Assembly: GCF_934309415.1 (NCBI RefSeq)
Contig: NZ_CAKRDI010000009.1
Coordinates: forward strand, 41,038 to 105,037
Source of the DNA: an uncultured Mediterraneibacter sp.
Lineage (GTDB): Bacteria; Bacillota; Clostridia; Lachnospirales; Lachnospiraceae
Direction: 5' to 3'
Length of the DNA: 64,000 nucleotides
Below are positions 9,455 through 18,205 of this stretch, piece after piece. The notes under the pieces are model-generated. The model was not told where the DNA came from, did not search any database, and saw only the letters and a program-made list of their open reading frames with translations. The stretch's first letter is position 1. The number at the start of each line of letters is the position of its first letter. The translations under genes and the position numbers were made by a program.

Positions 9455-10391
9455 ATGGAAACAGTTGGGTTTCAATGTAATTAAAGATAGTTTCGATCAG
9501 CTTCCGACAGCAGTGTGTTTCTTTGACCCTTTTGGGCGGATTGTGCTTTGTAATCGACAGATGTATCGGTTGAGTCAGCATTTGTTTCAGCGTGATATGC
9601 AGTATCTGGGTGAAGTAGAGGAGGCACTTGCTTCACCGCCAGATGGTGTGAAAAAGCTTTCAGATATGGAACATACCTATTGGTTTCCAGATAAGACGGT
9701 GTGGCAGTTTGAACGGACAATGGTAACGGATCAGTCGGGGGAAACCTATATACAGATCACTGCTGCAGAAGTGACAGAATTGCACCGGGTATTGGTACAG
9801 CTTGCGGATGATAACCGTAAGCTGGATGAAGATGCAAGAGAACTACATGAGCTTTCGAAAAATGTTGAGGCAGTAGCGAAGGAAAAGGAGAGACTCGACG
9901 CAAAATCTGCCATGCATGACAGCTTGGCTGCGTGTATTACTGTGACAAAGCAATATCTTGCCGGAGAGCTTACCGGAATTCATGTAGATTCGGTGTTGCA
10001 GGAATGGGAAAAAAGTATAGCCTTCCGGGAGATGGCACTTTTATCTGCAAAAGAAAAGTTATTTCACGATGCAGAGCGTAGTGGTGTGACAGTACAGATG
10101 AAAGGAGAAGAGCCAAAGGGCTGTGCAGCGGATTTGATGTATGCGGCAATGCAGGTCTGCCTGAATAATGCGGTACAATACGCACAGGCAACGGAACTTT
10201 CTATAAATATTTGGGAAAATACAGGTAGCTATACGGTAATGATCAGTAATGATGGGAAGTCTCCTGAGAAGGTCATTATAGAAGGCGGAGGTCTTACCAA
10301 TCTGCGCCACCGAATTGAAACGGCAGGAGGTACGATGATCGTACAGAGTTTACCGGACTTTTCTTTGGTAATAGATATACCAAAGAAATAA
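9447..10391 (+). CDS. Soluble PAS-domain sensor histidine kinase (NarX/DesK type)
   Basis: This 314-residue protein has no membrane segments. A PAS domain spans about residues 15-110 (FDQLPTAVCFFDPFGRIVLCN), followed by a coiled coil (112-150). The phospho-acceptor His157 lies in SAMHDSLAACI. The C-terminal HATPase has an N-box (CLNNAVQYA), a G1 box (ISNDGKSP) and a G2 box (GGGLTNLRHRIE). That set is complete, in contrast to the membrane protein before it, which overlaps it by eight bases. The likely partnership is a split sensor: the membrane protein detects and this kinase phosphorylates the NarL-type regulator encoded 20 bp downstream. Confidence 0.85.
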   Translation: MRKWKQLGFNVIKDSFDQLPTAVCFFDPFGRIVLCNRQMYRLSQHLFQRDMQYLGEVEEALASPPDGVKKLSDMEHTYWFPDKTVWQFERTMVTDQSGETYIQITAAEVTELHRVLVQLADDNRKLDEDARELHELSKNVEAVAKEKERLDAKSAMHDSLAACITVTKQYLAGELTGIHVDSVLQEWEKSIAFREMALLSAKEKLFHDAERSGVTVQMKGEEPKGCAADLMYAAMQVCLNNAVQYAQATELSINIWENTGSYTVMISNDGKSPEKVIIEGGGLTNLRHRIETAGGTMIVQSLPDFSLVIDIPKK

Positions 10392-10411
10392 CATCCGAGA
10401 AAGGGGGCTAA

Positions 10412-11065
10412 ATGGCTGTGAAAAAGATACTAATTGTTGAGGATCAGGCACTTGTCCGTATGTATCTGTGTTCTTGCGTGGAAAAAAGCAAGGAATGCGA
10501 AGTGGTGGGGACGTTGACTCGTGCCGATGCAGCACTCCAGAGATGTGGTGAGGGACATATCGACCTTATCTTGATGGATATCTGTACGGAAAATGACTCC
10601 GATGGTCTGACAGCAGCAGAAGCAATCAAGAAGTTCAACCCTCGGATTAAAATTGTGATGGTCACCTCGATGTTAGAAGGACGTTTTTTGGACCGGGCAA
10701 GAAGAATAGGAGCGGACAGTTTCTGGTACAAGGATTCCCCTTCCAGTGATCTGATTGGTGTGATCGAAGGTACCCTTCAGGGCAAGCAGTTTTGGCCAGA
10801 CAGTGTGCCAACAGTACAGCTTGGAAATGTGCTTTCTTGTAATTTGTCGGATCAAGAGATGGAAACCCTGCGTTTGTTGTGTGAGGGCAAGACGAATGCA
10901 GAGATTGCAGCCAGTCTTCATGTGGCAGAATCATCGGTACGGACGTATATTAACCGTATGTTGGAGAAGACTGGATATCCGAACCGCAATCGTCTGATGG
11001 TGGCAGCAGTCAGCAAGCGCCTGGTTGTGCCTGGTAATCAGCTTGATACAAAAAAATGCGAGTAA
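10412..11065 (+). CDS. NarL/LuxR-family response regulator
   Basis: This 217-residue regulator has a receiver domain at 1-125, with the acidic pair in VEDQ, phospho-acceptor Asp56 in LILMDI, the switch Thr/Ser in VMVTS and the conserved Lys in WYKDS. A LuxR-type helix-turn-helix lies at about 145-210 (LSDQEMETLRLLCEGKTNAEIAASLHVAESSVRTY). An AAAGGGGG site precedes the ATG. It would bind DNA when phosphorylated by the soluble kinase. The most obvious targets are the cluster downstream, which is separated by a terminator and a 250 bp gap carrying an inverted repeat. A small conserved tail follows the helix-turn-helix. Confidence 0.92.
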   Translation: MAVKKILIVEDQALVRMYLCSCVEKSKECEVVGTLTRADAALQRCGEGHIDLILMDICTENDSDGLTAAEAIKKFNPRIKIVMVTSMLEGRFLDRARRIGADSFWYKDSPSSDLIGVIEGTLQGKQFWPDSVPTVQLGNVLSCNLSDQEMETLRLLCEGKTNAEIAASLHVAESSVRTYINRMLEKTGYPNRNRLMVAAVSKRLVVPGNQLDTKKCE

Positions 11066-11081
11066 ATTACATACAATGATG

Positions 11082-11116
11082 AAAAAAGGCATTAACATAA
11101 GTTGATGTCTTTTTTT
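11082..11116 (+). terminator. Terminator after the response regulator gene
   Basis: AAAAAAGGCATTAAC pairs with GTTGATGTCTTTTTT over 15 bp, with two G-U pairs and a tail of T residues. It separates the two-component genes from the effector cluster. Confidence 0.75.
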
Positions 11117-11204
11117 GACGATGCAGAATAAGTGTTACAGAAAAATGTCTTGTCTAAAACACGGAAATACTGGAAAATCTGTCAATTTTGGGTGCATTAA
11201 TAAA

Positions 11205-11253
11205 TTTGTCCACACTTTTGAGGACAGACAAAATCGTAATTGTTCGCTAAAAT
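11205..11253 (+). promoter_or_regulatory. Inverted repeat and weak promoter before the effector cluster
   Basis: TTTGTCC at 11205-11211 faces GGACAGACAAA at 11222-11232. About 15 bp on there is a -10-like TAAAAT at 11248-11253, with no good -35 at the right distance. An operator above a promoter without a -35 is what an activator-dependent promoter looks like. The neighbouring NarL-type regulator is the natural candidate, but the link is inference. Confidence 0.4.
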
Positions 11254-11316
11254 AATACCAAGAAATAAGATGTCACACACACATTGGATATATCGCTAAA
11301 GAAAGGGGATGGTTTG

Positions 11317-11700
11317 ATGCGAAAAATAGTGGTGGATATGCAGAATTTTCTGTTTGCCGACTCCGTAGCGACTGCCTTCAGGAGTTCGGACTATGATATT
11401 GATGTGATCCGTACAGAGTCTCCAAAAGATACCTTGGAATTATGTCAAGTGTACAAACCGTATGTGCTTATGATGGAAGTAACCAGTTATACTCCTTGGC
11501 AACTCAGTGAGAGGCTGAAGCTCCGGGATAAGGTAAAGGCAGTGTGTACCGGTTGTAAAATTGCCCTTATCGTAGATTCTAATACTGAAAAACAGGCAGC
11601 AAAGGACATTCGGGATGCAAAGAAAAATGGTCTTATCGACCAGTTTTTCTACGGGTCGATGACTGCCGAATATCTGATGGATCAGATTTATGCGATGTAA
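11317..11700 (+). CDS. Receiver-like protein lacking the phospho-acceptor Asp
   Basis: This 127-residue protein has the alternating strand and helix pattern of a response-regulator receiver domain and no output domain. It opens MRKIVVDMQNFLFADS. At the position of the phosphorylated Asp it reads VLMMEVTSYT, giving Glu. The next strand reads KIALIVDSNTEKQAAKDI, and a possible Lys-equivalent strand QFFYGS follows. It could be an unphosphorylatable, constitutively active or adaptor-like receiver. The start at 11317 follows GAAAGGGGA by eight bases. It is the first gene of the effector cluster and is followed closely by a lipoprotein gene. Confidence 0.55.
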   Translation: MRKIVVDMQNFLFADSVATAFRSSDYDIDVIRTESPKDTLELCQVYKPYVLMMEVTSYTPWQLSERLKLRDKVKAVCTGCKIALIVDSNTEKQAAKDIRDAKKNGLIDQFFYGSMTAEYLMDQIYAM

Positions 11701-11753
11701 GAAGGCCGACTCATTTGAGGCAAGGCAAACGTATTTACAAGGAGGAAGAGGAT

Positions 11754-12659
11754 ATGAAACAGTTCCCGTTACGATTAGGTGTGATGTTACTGCTTGTCAG
11801 CCTTGTGTGTGGATGTGGACTGAAAACAGGGAAAACGAATTCAGATCCAGATGGCAGCAAGCATCAGAATGGTCAGCTTGTTACGATACCAGGTAATAAT
11901 AAAATAGCAGATGACGATAAGGCAGAAGCGGAAGCATCGGAACTTTCGATATTGCAAAAGCAGATTGGCCAGAACAGTTGTGGAGCAGGAGTGGCTCTTC
12001 TGGGATATGTAGACAGTGAACTGAGTATGACAGATTTATCCATTTATCTGGAGGCAAATGCATTCGTAGAGACCTATCCATTCTTGTCTGATGCGGCTTA
12101 TTTTATGACAGAGGGCCAGGAACTGTATGCAATCGTACCACCGAATGATAAGGGAAGGATTACGATATATGCTTCTGAAATAACAGAAGAAGGGGAATAC
12201 ATAGATGAGAAAAGCACCCCGTTGTTTCAAGGCAAGCCAGGAGAAGTTCTTGTACTACGCTGTAACTTCAGTGAGATTTATTCCAATGTACTGATTTCTG
12301 TTACGGATGGTGGTAGCGCTATGGAATTCCGCCCGTCGATTTCTTTGAAAGATGGGCATTTGACAGAGCTGGAAGGTGTTTATGATTTTACCGTATATGG
12401 GGATTTTTCAGAGGGTCAGTCGATAGAGATTGGATTAGAAATCCTGCAGGAGATCGATGAGGTCAGGCAGGGACTGGAACAAGGCATGAGCCTTATGTAT
12501 ATAGGCAATACAGACGAGATCGATGGAGGATGCTGTATGCTGTTTGCGCTGGGAACTGATAGTGACGAGCAGTTTGTACAGGAACAGCTTTATGGTGTCT
12601 GTGATAACCGGGTTTATGCTTATGATGTCATGGGGGATGCATGGAATATCATATATTAA
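11754..12659 (+). CDS. Uncharacterised lipoprotein of the SPFH/TPM cluster
   Basis: This 301-residue protein has a lipoprotein signal peptide ending in LVCGC, so the mature protein would start at the second Cys of that motif (about residue 21). A low-complexity linker follows. The remaining 230 residues are acidic and predicted beta-rich, with no domain I recognise. The start at 11754 follows AAGGAGGAAGAGG. It is expected outside the membrane, facing the cell wall, which fits a surveillance or scaffold role beside the membrane proteins encoded after it. Function unknown. Confidence 0.6.
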   Translation: MKQFPLRLGVMLLLVSLVCGCGLKTGKTNSDPDGSKHQNGQLVTIPGNNKIADDDKAEAEASELSILQKQIGQNSCGAGVALLGYVDSELSMTDLSIYLEANAFVETYPFLSDAAYFMTEGQELYAIVPPNDKGRITIYASEITEEGEYIDEKSTPLFQGKPGEVLVLRCNFSEIYSNVLISVTDGGSAMEFRPSISLKDGHLTELEGVYDFTVYGDFSEGQSIEIGLEILQEIDEVRQGLEQGMSLMYIGNTDEIDGGCCMLFALGTDSDEQFVQEQLYGVCDNRVYAYDVMGDAWNIIY

Positions 12660-12736
12660 AGTATTATTTTTTGTGATCTGCCGGTAGAAACCGGACAACA
12701 TAGAGAAGATCATTTTTTAGGAAAGGAGCAATTATT

Positions 12737-14173
12737 ATGGGACTTATTAAAGCAGGTATGGGTGCTGTCGGCGGCACTCTCGCTGATCAATGGAAAGAGT
12801 TTTTCTACTGTGAATCTATGCCAAAGGAGGTACTTGTTACTAAAGGGCAGAAACGTGTTACGGGGCGTTCTTCAAACACAAAAGGAAATGACAATATTAT
12901 TTCAAACGGTTCAGGTATTGCCGTAGCAGATGGGCAGTGTATGATCATCGTGGAACAGGGTAAAGTCGTAGAAGTCTGCGCTGAGCCAGGTGAATTCACT
13001 TACGATACATCAAGTGAACCATCTATTTTCGCAGGAAATCTTGGCGAAAGTATCAAAGAGACATTCAAGACTGTAGGAAAACGTTTTACTTATGGCGGAG
13101 ATACCGGAAAAGACCAGAGAGTTTACTATTTCAATACCAAGGAAATTCTGGAGAACCGTTTTGGTACACCGAATCCGGTTCCATTCCGCGTAGTAGATTC
13201 GAAGATAGGACTTGATATTGACGTATCCATTCGTTGTTCTGGTGTATATTCTTATAAAATTGCCGATCCATTGTTATTCTACTCCAATGTTTGTGGAAAC
13301 GTAGAACAGGAATATTCTCGTGAAGAACTGGATACGACACTGAAGACAGAATTTATTTCTGCTCTGCAGCCGGCATTTGGACATTTGTCTGAATTGGAAC
13401 TTCGCCCAAACCAGATCGTAACTCATAATACCGATCTTGAAAATGCAATGAATACTGCACTTTCAGAAAAATGGGGCGCACTTCGAGGATTACAGGTTGT
13501 AAGTATTGCACTTGGATCGGTAACTCTTCCGGATGAAGATGCAGAACTCATTAAACAGGCACAGCGTACAGCAATCATGCGTGATCCAACTATGGCGGCA
13601 GCAACGTTGGTTGGTGCACAGGCAGATGCAATGAAGACAGCAGCAGGCAATCAGTCCGGTGCTATGACTGGCTTCATGGGCATGGGTATGGCAATGAATC
13701 AAGGTGGCGGTATGAACGCACAGAATTTATTTGCCATGGGACAGCAACAGCAGGAACAGCAGGCACAGCAACAGATGGCAGCGCAGCAGGCGGCTCAGGC
13801 AGCCCCGGCAGCAGATGGATGGAAATGTACTTGCGGTGCAGTGGTAAGTGGAAACTTCTGTCCAAATTGTGGATCAAAGAAGCCAGAACCTCAACCAGCG
13901 CCAGGTGCATGGAAGTGTAAATGTGGTGCTACAGCGACCGGAAAGTTCTGTCCAGAATGTGGATCACCGAAACCAGTAGAGGAAGATGGATGGACCTGTT
14001 CTTGTGGTACTGTAAATAAGGGTAAGTTCTGTCAGCACTGCGGTTCCAAGAAACCGGAAGGAGCACCGCTCTACCGTTGCGACAAGTGCGGATGGGAACC
14101 GGAAGACCCGACACATCCACCGAAGTTCTGTCCGGAATGCGGAGACATCTTTGACGAAAACGACAGACAGTAA
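12737..14173 (+). CDS. SPFH-domain protein with four C-terminal zinc ribbons (YdjI-like)
   Basis: This 478-residue cytosolic protein has an SPFH/virion-core-like domain at about residues 20-290, a Gly/Met/Gln-rich linker (310-360) and four zinc-ribbon units from residue 362 to the end. Three share a W-x-C-x-C-G start and an FCxxCGS(K/P)KP end; the fourth is a longer CDKCG/FCPECG ribbon. It resembles B. subtilis YdjI, which works with PspA and the membrane proteins YdjG and YdjH in envelope stress. No PspA gene is present here. The gene sits at the head of a run of membrane and zinc-ribbon genes, with AGGAAAGGAGC before its ATG. It probably assembles at the membrane as a scaffold. Confidence 0.8.
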   Translation: MGLIKAGMGAVGGTLADQWKEFFYCESMPKEVLVTKGQKRVTGRSSNTKGNDNIISNGSGIAVADGQCMIIVEQGKVVEVCAEPGEFTYDTSSEPSIFAGNLGESIKETFKTVGKRFTYGGDTGKDQRVYYFNTKEILENRFGTPNPVPFRVVDSKIGLDIDVSIRCSGVYSYKIADPLLFYSNVCGNVEQEYSREELDTTLKTEFISALQPAFGHLSELELRPNQIVTHNTDLENAMNTALSEKWGALRGLQVVSIALGSVTLPDEDAELIKQAQRTAIMRDPTMAAATLVGAQADAMKTAAGNQSGAMTGFMGMGMAMNQGGGMNAQNLFAMGQQQQEQQAQQQMAAQQAAQAAPAADGWKCTCGAVVSGNFCPNCGSKKPEPQPAPGAWKCKCGATATGKFCPECGSPKPVEEDGWTCSCGTVNKGKFCQHCGSKKPEGAPLYRCDKCGWEPEDPTHPPKFCPECGDIFDENDRQ

Positions 14174-14196
14174 TTCGAGAGAGAGGAGGGAATGCT

Positions 14197-14679
14197 ATGT
14201 ATAGACTTCCATCTGAAGAAAAGGCACATAAAGAAAAAGTCGGTGCTTTGATTTTAAGTATCATCATTATTATCGCAGGAATCGGCGGCATGATATATAC
14301 GAAGCATGAAAGCAGTGAGTATAAGAATTCCACCGACGTTCGAACGATTCGAGCAACTGTTTACAGTTGTGAACAAACGAAAGAAAAAGATGATAAGGGA
14401 GACCGAAAAGAAAAATATAAAGTAAGGTTTACTTATGAAATCGATGGAACGACATATGATGATTTTGATACTTACTATAAAGAAATCAGGAAAGGGGATA
14501 CTGTACTGATCACAGTTTACCGGAACTCTAAGGGGAAATACAAATTGGAACCGGGACCAACTCCGGTTTACTTCTTTGCATTTGCTGCAATGATTCCGCT
14601 AGGCCTCATTGGTTTCGTCGGACTAAGTAAAGATCTTATCAAGTATCACCGGGAAGAAAAAGAGGGTAGAAGACTGTAA
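14197..14679 (+). CDS. DUF3592-like membrane protein, first copy
   Basis: This 160-residue protein has two membrane helices (about 15-33 and 126-146). They bracket an extracytoplasmic beta-rich domain that begins RTIRATVYSCEQ and includes VRFTYEIDGTTYDDF and GDTVLITVYRNSKGKYKL. That layout is typical of DUF3592-type proteins. It is paralogous to the next gene. The two lie between the SPFH gene and the zinc-ribbon membrane protein and are spaced by about 20 bases, so they are one operon. The activity is unknown. Confidence 0.6.
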   Translation: MYRLPSEEKAHKEKVGALILSIIIIIAGIGGMIYTKHESSEYKNSTDVRTIRATVYSCEQTKEKDDKGDRKEKYKVRFTYEIDGTTYDDFDTYYKEIRKGDTVLITVYRNSKGKYKLEPGPTPVYFFAFAAMIPLGLIGFVGLSKDLIKYHREEKEGRRL

Positions 14680-14699
14680 GTATGGAAGGAGGGAGTTGC

Positions 14700-15164
14700 A
14701 TGAAGATACTTTCAGATAAAGCACAAAATAAGGTGGCATGTGTGTTCTTACTGATTGGTTCGATTTGGCTCGTTGTATATGGAGTTACTCATATTTTTTC
14801 CAGTATAGAATATAAACTATCTTCCGATGTTCGGCAGGTAACCGCCGTTGTAAAAGATTATCAGATAAGTGTTAAGACCCGTGAAAATGGCGATGAAGAT
14901 GTAAAGTATCACGCAATTCTGTCCTTTGAAGTGGATGGAAAAACCTATACAGGAAAAGATGTGTTTTCCAGAGATATATCCCGGGGGGATGAAGTGACAG
15001 AGAAGGCTTACCGGGCTTTGAATGGAGAATACAAGCTTTACACAGGCGATATAGGTGATAACATTACCTCCGTTATGATGATCCCGGCGGGAATCATTAT
15101 CTCCATATTCCTGATTTATGAAATATTTGGTAAGAGCAAAGAGAAGGAACAAGAGGAACAATAG
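14700..15164 (+). CDS. DUF3592-like membrane protein, second copy
   Basis: This 154-residue paralogue of the preceding gene has helices near residues 13-35 and 122-142. Between them is an extracytoplasmic domain with the same motifs (SSDVRQVTAVVKDYQ, LSFEVDGKTYTGKDV, GDEVTEKAYRALNGEYKL). The start at 14700 follows GGAGGGA by six bases. An upstream ATG would lie on top of that site and is rejected. The two copies probably form a heteromeric membrane unit with the SPFH protein. No catalytic signature is seen. Confidence 0.6.
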   Translation: MKILSDKAQNKVACVFLLIGSIWLVVYGVTHIFSSIEYKLSSDVRQVTAVVKDYQISVKTRENGDEDVKYHAILSFEVDGKTYTGKDVFSRDISRGDEVTEKAYRALNGEYKLYTGDIGDNITSVMMIPAGIIISIFLIYEIFGKSKEKEQEEQ

Positions 15165-15201
15165 GTCAACCAGATAGAATGATAGATGAGGAGGGATGAA
15201 T

Positions 15202-16509
15202 ATGGGATTGTCAGAGGCGATGCTGTTTGCATTTGCAGCCACCATAATCTGTGCGTTTGCCATTGCTGAGAAAATCATTGACATAGACTTTGAACAGTTT
15301 ATGCCAAAGAATTTGAAAAAAGCAAAAATGAAAAGAATTCTTGCAAAGCGTGGAACACCGTTGCAGGGGGCAAGGCTTCAGAAGGACATCAAGGATTCCT
15401 TTGAAAATGTATTACTTCCACTTGGAAAAGCAGATAAGGGTTATCTTCCAAAGAGAATGGATCTTACATTTCGCAGAAAGATGGTTCATCAGGTGGAACT
15501 GCTGGGAAAGCGTAAGCTTTGCCGAGATATCCAGGTGACGGACGTTGTACCACTTCCGAAAAATAATTTCAAAAGATGGAATGATGACGGACGGGAGTGG
15601 AGGGAGTCTATCCTGCAATGTAGTTCTTTGGAACGTCTTATTTCTCCTCAAGCTGATAAAACAGTACATCAGATTTATCGGAAAAACAGTTACCTTCGGA
15701 TTCTTCAGTCAAGGCATATCCGTCATTCTGACCGTCAGGGCAAGAACAAGGAATTTTATTCCGATAAAGGGACGATTACCTGTCCATCCTGTGGAGCTGA
15801 GGTGGAACTGAGCAGTCAGCAAGTCATCTGTCCATATTGTGGCGGTGTGATACAAAGTGAATTTTACGACTGGCAGACAGAGGAATTTGAAATATATGAG
15901 AAAATGGGTGCGAACATGCAATACGGATTATTATTGCTTGCCTACTCGGTCATCATGTTCCTGTGTCTGACCTTGTGCCTTTACCTGATTAAAGATACGG
16001 ATATTTCTCTTACCATAGGTGTAATTGCTACACTGCTTATACTTCTGGGGATTGCAAAATTTTTTCAATCCAAGAAAGAGAAACAGGAAAAGCTGCCGAA
16101 GGAAATCGTAAGATACTCGGAAAATTATCTGAGATCCTGCATCAATGAAGCACTTTATAAAGATGTAAACAAGCCCGATCTGATGGATTATGGAATCGGA
16201 TCGATTATACTTAAAAATGTTGTAAATACAGACAAAACAACAGAAATTACCGCTACGGCATATGGAAGTGAAACCTACCTGCCTGAGAGCGGAAAACCGT
16301 ATACAAAGAAAACAAAAACGACACTCGTTTTGCAGAGGGCGAGGTATCCAGAAAGAAGGAAGACGGACGGAGCATTTTTCAAAGAAAAAGATTGCCCATC
16401 CTGTGGAGCCAATTTCATACCAGATGAACACAATTGTTGTTCCTTCTGTGGTTATAGCTTTCAGGTAGACAATGCCAAATGGGTCGTGAAAGCAACAGGA
16501 GAATCATAA
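15202..16509 (+). CDS. Zinc-ribbon membrane protein
   Basis: This 435-residue protein has an N-terminal helix (5-22), a long basic middle part, and a ribbon CPSCGAEVELSSQQVICPYCGG near residue 193. Two membrane helices follow at about 238-285, then a beta-rich domain and a second ribbon at the C-terminus (CPSCGANFIPDEHNCCSFCG). The start at 15202 leaves the proper gap after GAGGAGGG; the ATG at 15196 sits directly on it. I do not recognise the middle domain, although a Tim44-like fold is possible. The zinc-ribbon style matches the SPFH protein and the YdjG-like protein on either side, which suggests that they interact. Confidence 0.55.
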   Translation: MGLSEAMLFAFAATIICAFAIAEKIIDIDFEQFMPKNLKKAKMKRILAKRGTPLQGARLQKDIKDSFENVLLPLGKADKGYLPKRMDLTFRRKMVHQVELLGKRKLCRDIQVTDVVPLPKNNFKRWNDDGREWRESILQCSSLERLISPQADKTVHQIYRKNSYLRILQSRHIRHSDRQGKNKEFYSDKGTITCPSCGAEVELSSQQVICPYCGGVIQSEFYDWQTEEFEIYEKMGANMQYGLLLLAYSVIMFLCLTLCLYLIKDTDISLTIGVIATLLILLGIAKFFQSKKEKQEKLPKEIVRYSENYLRSCINEALYKDVNKPDLMDYGIGSIILKNVVNTDKTTEITATAYGSETYLPESGKPYTKKTKTTLVLQRARYPERRKTDGAFFKEKDCPSCGANFIPDEHNCCSFCGYSFQVDNAKWVVKATGES

Positions 16510-16562
16510 ACAAGAAAAGAAGATGGCCGGGATTCCGGTATTGGCTGAAAGGAGAATGAATT

Positions 16563-17084
16563 ATGGCAAACAAATGTGCAATCTGCGGAGCAGAGGATAT
16601 CGGTCTGGTGGCATTTACCCAGGTGGATTATAAATTCTGGATATTCGGAAAGAGTACCAGAGCTTGTGTATATCGGATTGCCGATCTGCGTGCTTATGAA
16701 TTCGAAAAAGAAGAAGTAAGAAATGGCGATAAGACAGAGAAAAAAGAAGTAGCACACCTTGCATTTATTAATACTCCGGGACTTTATGATGTATTGCTTC
16801 CGATGAATAATTGTCTGGATTTTGAAAAACTGAAAAAATATTTTGATAGTCTGTTTGGAATCCAGAAAACACTGGGCAATGCAATGAATAACTGGAAGAA
16901 ACAGATGGATGCAGTGAAAGATATTTCTGTTGGATTCAATGCTGCGGTACGAGGAGATGCGGATATGGCAGAAAAGGCAGAGCAGGCAATGAACTCTTTG
17001 GATGCTGCAATCTATGGCGACCGTACAGAGTGGATCCGGAGAGCGGATGAAGCGCTTGCAGAATTTGATCGACAGGCTCAGTAA
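16563..17084 (+). CDS. Small CxxC protein of the cluster, function unknown
   Basis: This 173-residue soluble protein begins MANKCAICGAEDIG, a single CxxC knuckle. A short globular region follows and then a helical C-terminal half rich in Ala, Glu and Asp (about 95-173). There is no second Cys pair, so a metal site would have to be shared or be intermolecular. It lies 15 bp before the two-ribbon protein gene and has GAAAGGAGAATG before its start. I know of no homologue with a defined function. Confidence 0.55.
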   Translation: MANKCAICGAEDIGLVAFTQVDYKFWIFGKSTRACVYRIADLRAYEFEKEEVRNGDKTEKKEVAHLAFINTPGLYDVLLPMNNCLDFEKLKKYFDSLFGIQKTLGNAMNNWKKQMDAVKDISVGFNAAVRGDADMAEKAEQAMNSLDAAIYGDRTEWIRRADEALAEFDRQAQ

Positions 17085-17099
17085 GAGAGGAGGGTTTTC

Positions 17100-18194
17100 A
17101 TGGCAACCTTGCAGGAATATAAATGTCCTTGTTGTGGTGGTGCGATAGCCTTTGACAGTACGATTCAGAAGATGAAGTGTCCATATTGTGACACCGAGTT
17201 CGAAATGGATGCACTGAAGGGGTATGACGACGAACTACAGAAAGAACAGACAGATAGTATGGAGTGGGAAACCCATGCCGGTGGAGAATGGCAGGAAGGA
17301 GAAACCGAAGAATTACGTACCTATGTATGCAAGTCTTGTGGAGGAGAGATTGTGGGAGATGCCAATATGGCAGCGACCTCTTGTCCATTCTGTGGCAATC
17401 CGATCGTCATGATGGGACAGTTCTCAGGAGCATTAAAGCCGGATTTGGTAATACCGTTTAAGCTGGACAAAAAAGCGGCAAAAGAAGGATTGATGAAGCA
17501 TTTGACCGGAAAGCGTCTTTTACCGAAGATCTTCAAGGATCAGAATCATATTGATGAGATCAAAGGAGTCTATGTTCCATTCTGGCTTTTTGATACCGAT
17601 GTAGATGCCAATGTGCGTTACCGGGCAACCAAGATCCGTGTATGGAGTGACAGTGATTACGATTATACGGAAACCAGCTACTTTATGGTACATAGAGGCG
17701 GTAACGTTGGCTTTGAAAATGTTCCAGTAGATGGTTCGTCTAAAATGGCGGATGATCTGATGGAATCTATTGAGCCATACAACTGTGCGGAAGCAGTGGA
17801 TTTCCAGACTGCTTATCTTGCCGGATATTTGGCAGATAAATATGATGTGACAGCGGAAGAGAGTATCGAACGAGCGAATGCACGTGTGAAGCGATCAACC
17901 GAGGAGGCTTTTGCTGAAACTGTTCAGGGATATAACAGTGTCATAGCAGAAAATAGTAGTGTACAGTTTCATAATGGAACAGCGAAGTATGCATTATATC
18001 CAGTATGGCTTTTGAATACGACATGGAATGGAAACAAATACACATTTGCAATGAATGGACAGACCGGAAAATTCGTCGGAGATCTGCCAGTAGATAAAGC
18101 GGCAGCAACTCGCTGGACAGCGATTCTGGCAGTAGCATTCACAGCAGTAACCTATGGTGCGGCGACACTTCTGCACTTTATTGGACTATTTTAG
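17100..18194 (+). CDS. Zinc-ribbon protein with C-terminal membrane anchor (YdjG-like)
   Basis: This 364-residue protein has two TFIIB-style ribbons near the start (YKCPCCGGAIAFDS with KCPYCDTEF, then YVCKSCGGEI with SCPFCGNPI). A long beta-rich domain follows, containing IKGVYVPFWLFDTDVDANVRY and later ALYPVWLLNTTWNGNKYTFAMNGQTGK, and a C-terminal helix at 340-362. The same plan is seen in B. subtilis YdjG and related proteins. The ribbons would be cytosolic next to the SPFH protein. GAGAGGAGGG precedes the start and the TPM gene follows 11 bp later. Confidence 0.75.
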   Translation: MATLQEYKCPCCGGAIAFDSTIQKMKCPYCDTEFEMDALKGYDDELQKEQTDSMEWETHAGGEWQEGETEELRTYVCKSCGGEIVGDANMAATSCPFCGNPIVMMGQFSGALKPDLVIPFKLDKKAAKEGLMKHLTGKRLLPKIFKDQNHIDEIKGVYVPFWLFDTDVDANVRYRATKIRVWSDSDYDYTETSYFMVHRGGNVGFENVPVDGSSKMADDLMESIEPYNCAEAVDFQTAYLAGYLADKYDVTAEESIERANARVKRSTEEAFAETVQGYNSVIAENSSVQFHNGTAKYALYPVWLLNTTWNGNKYTFAMNGQTGKFVGDLPVDKAAATRWTAILAVAFTAVTYGAATLLHFIGLF

Positions 18195-18205
18195 GGGGTG
18201 ACGGA

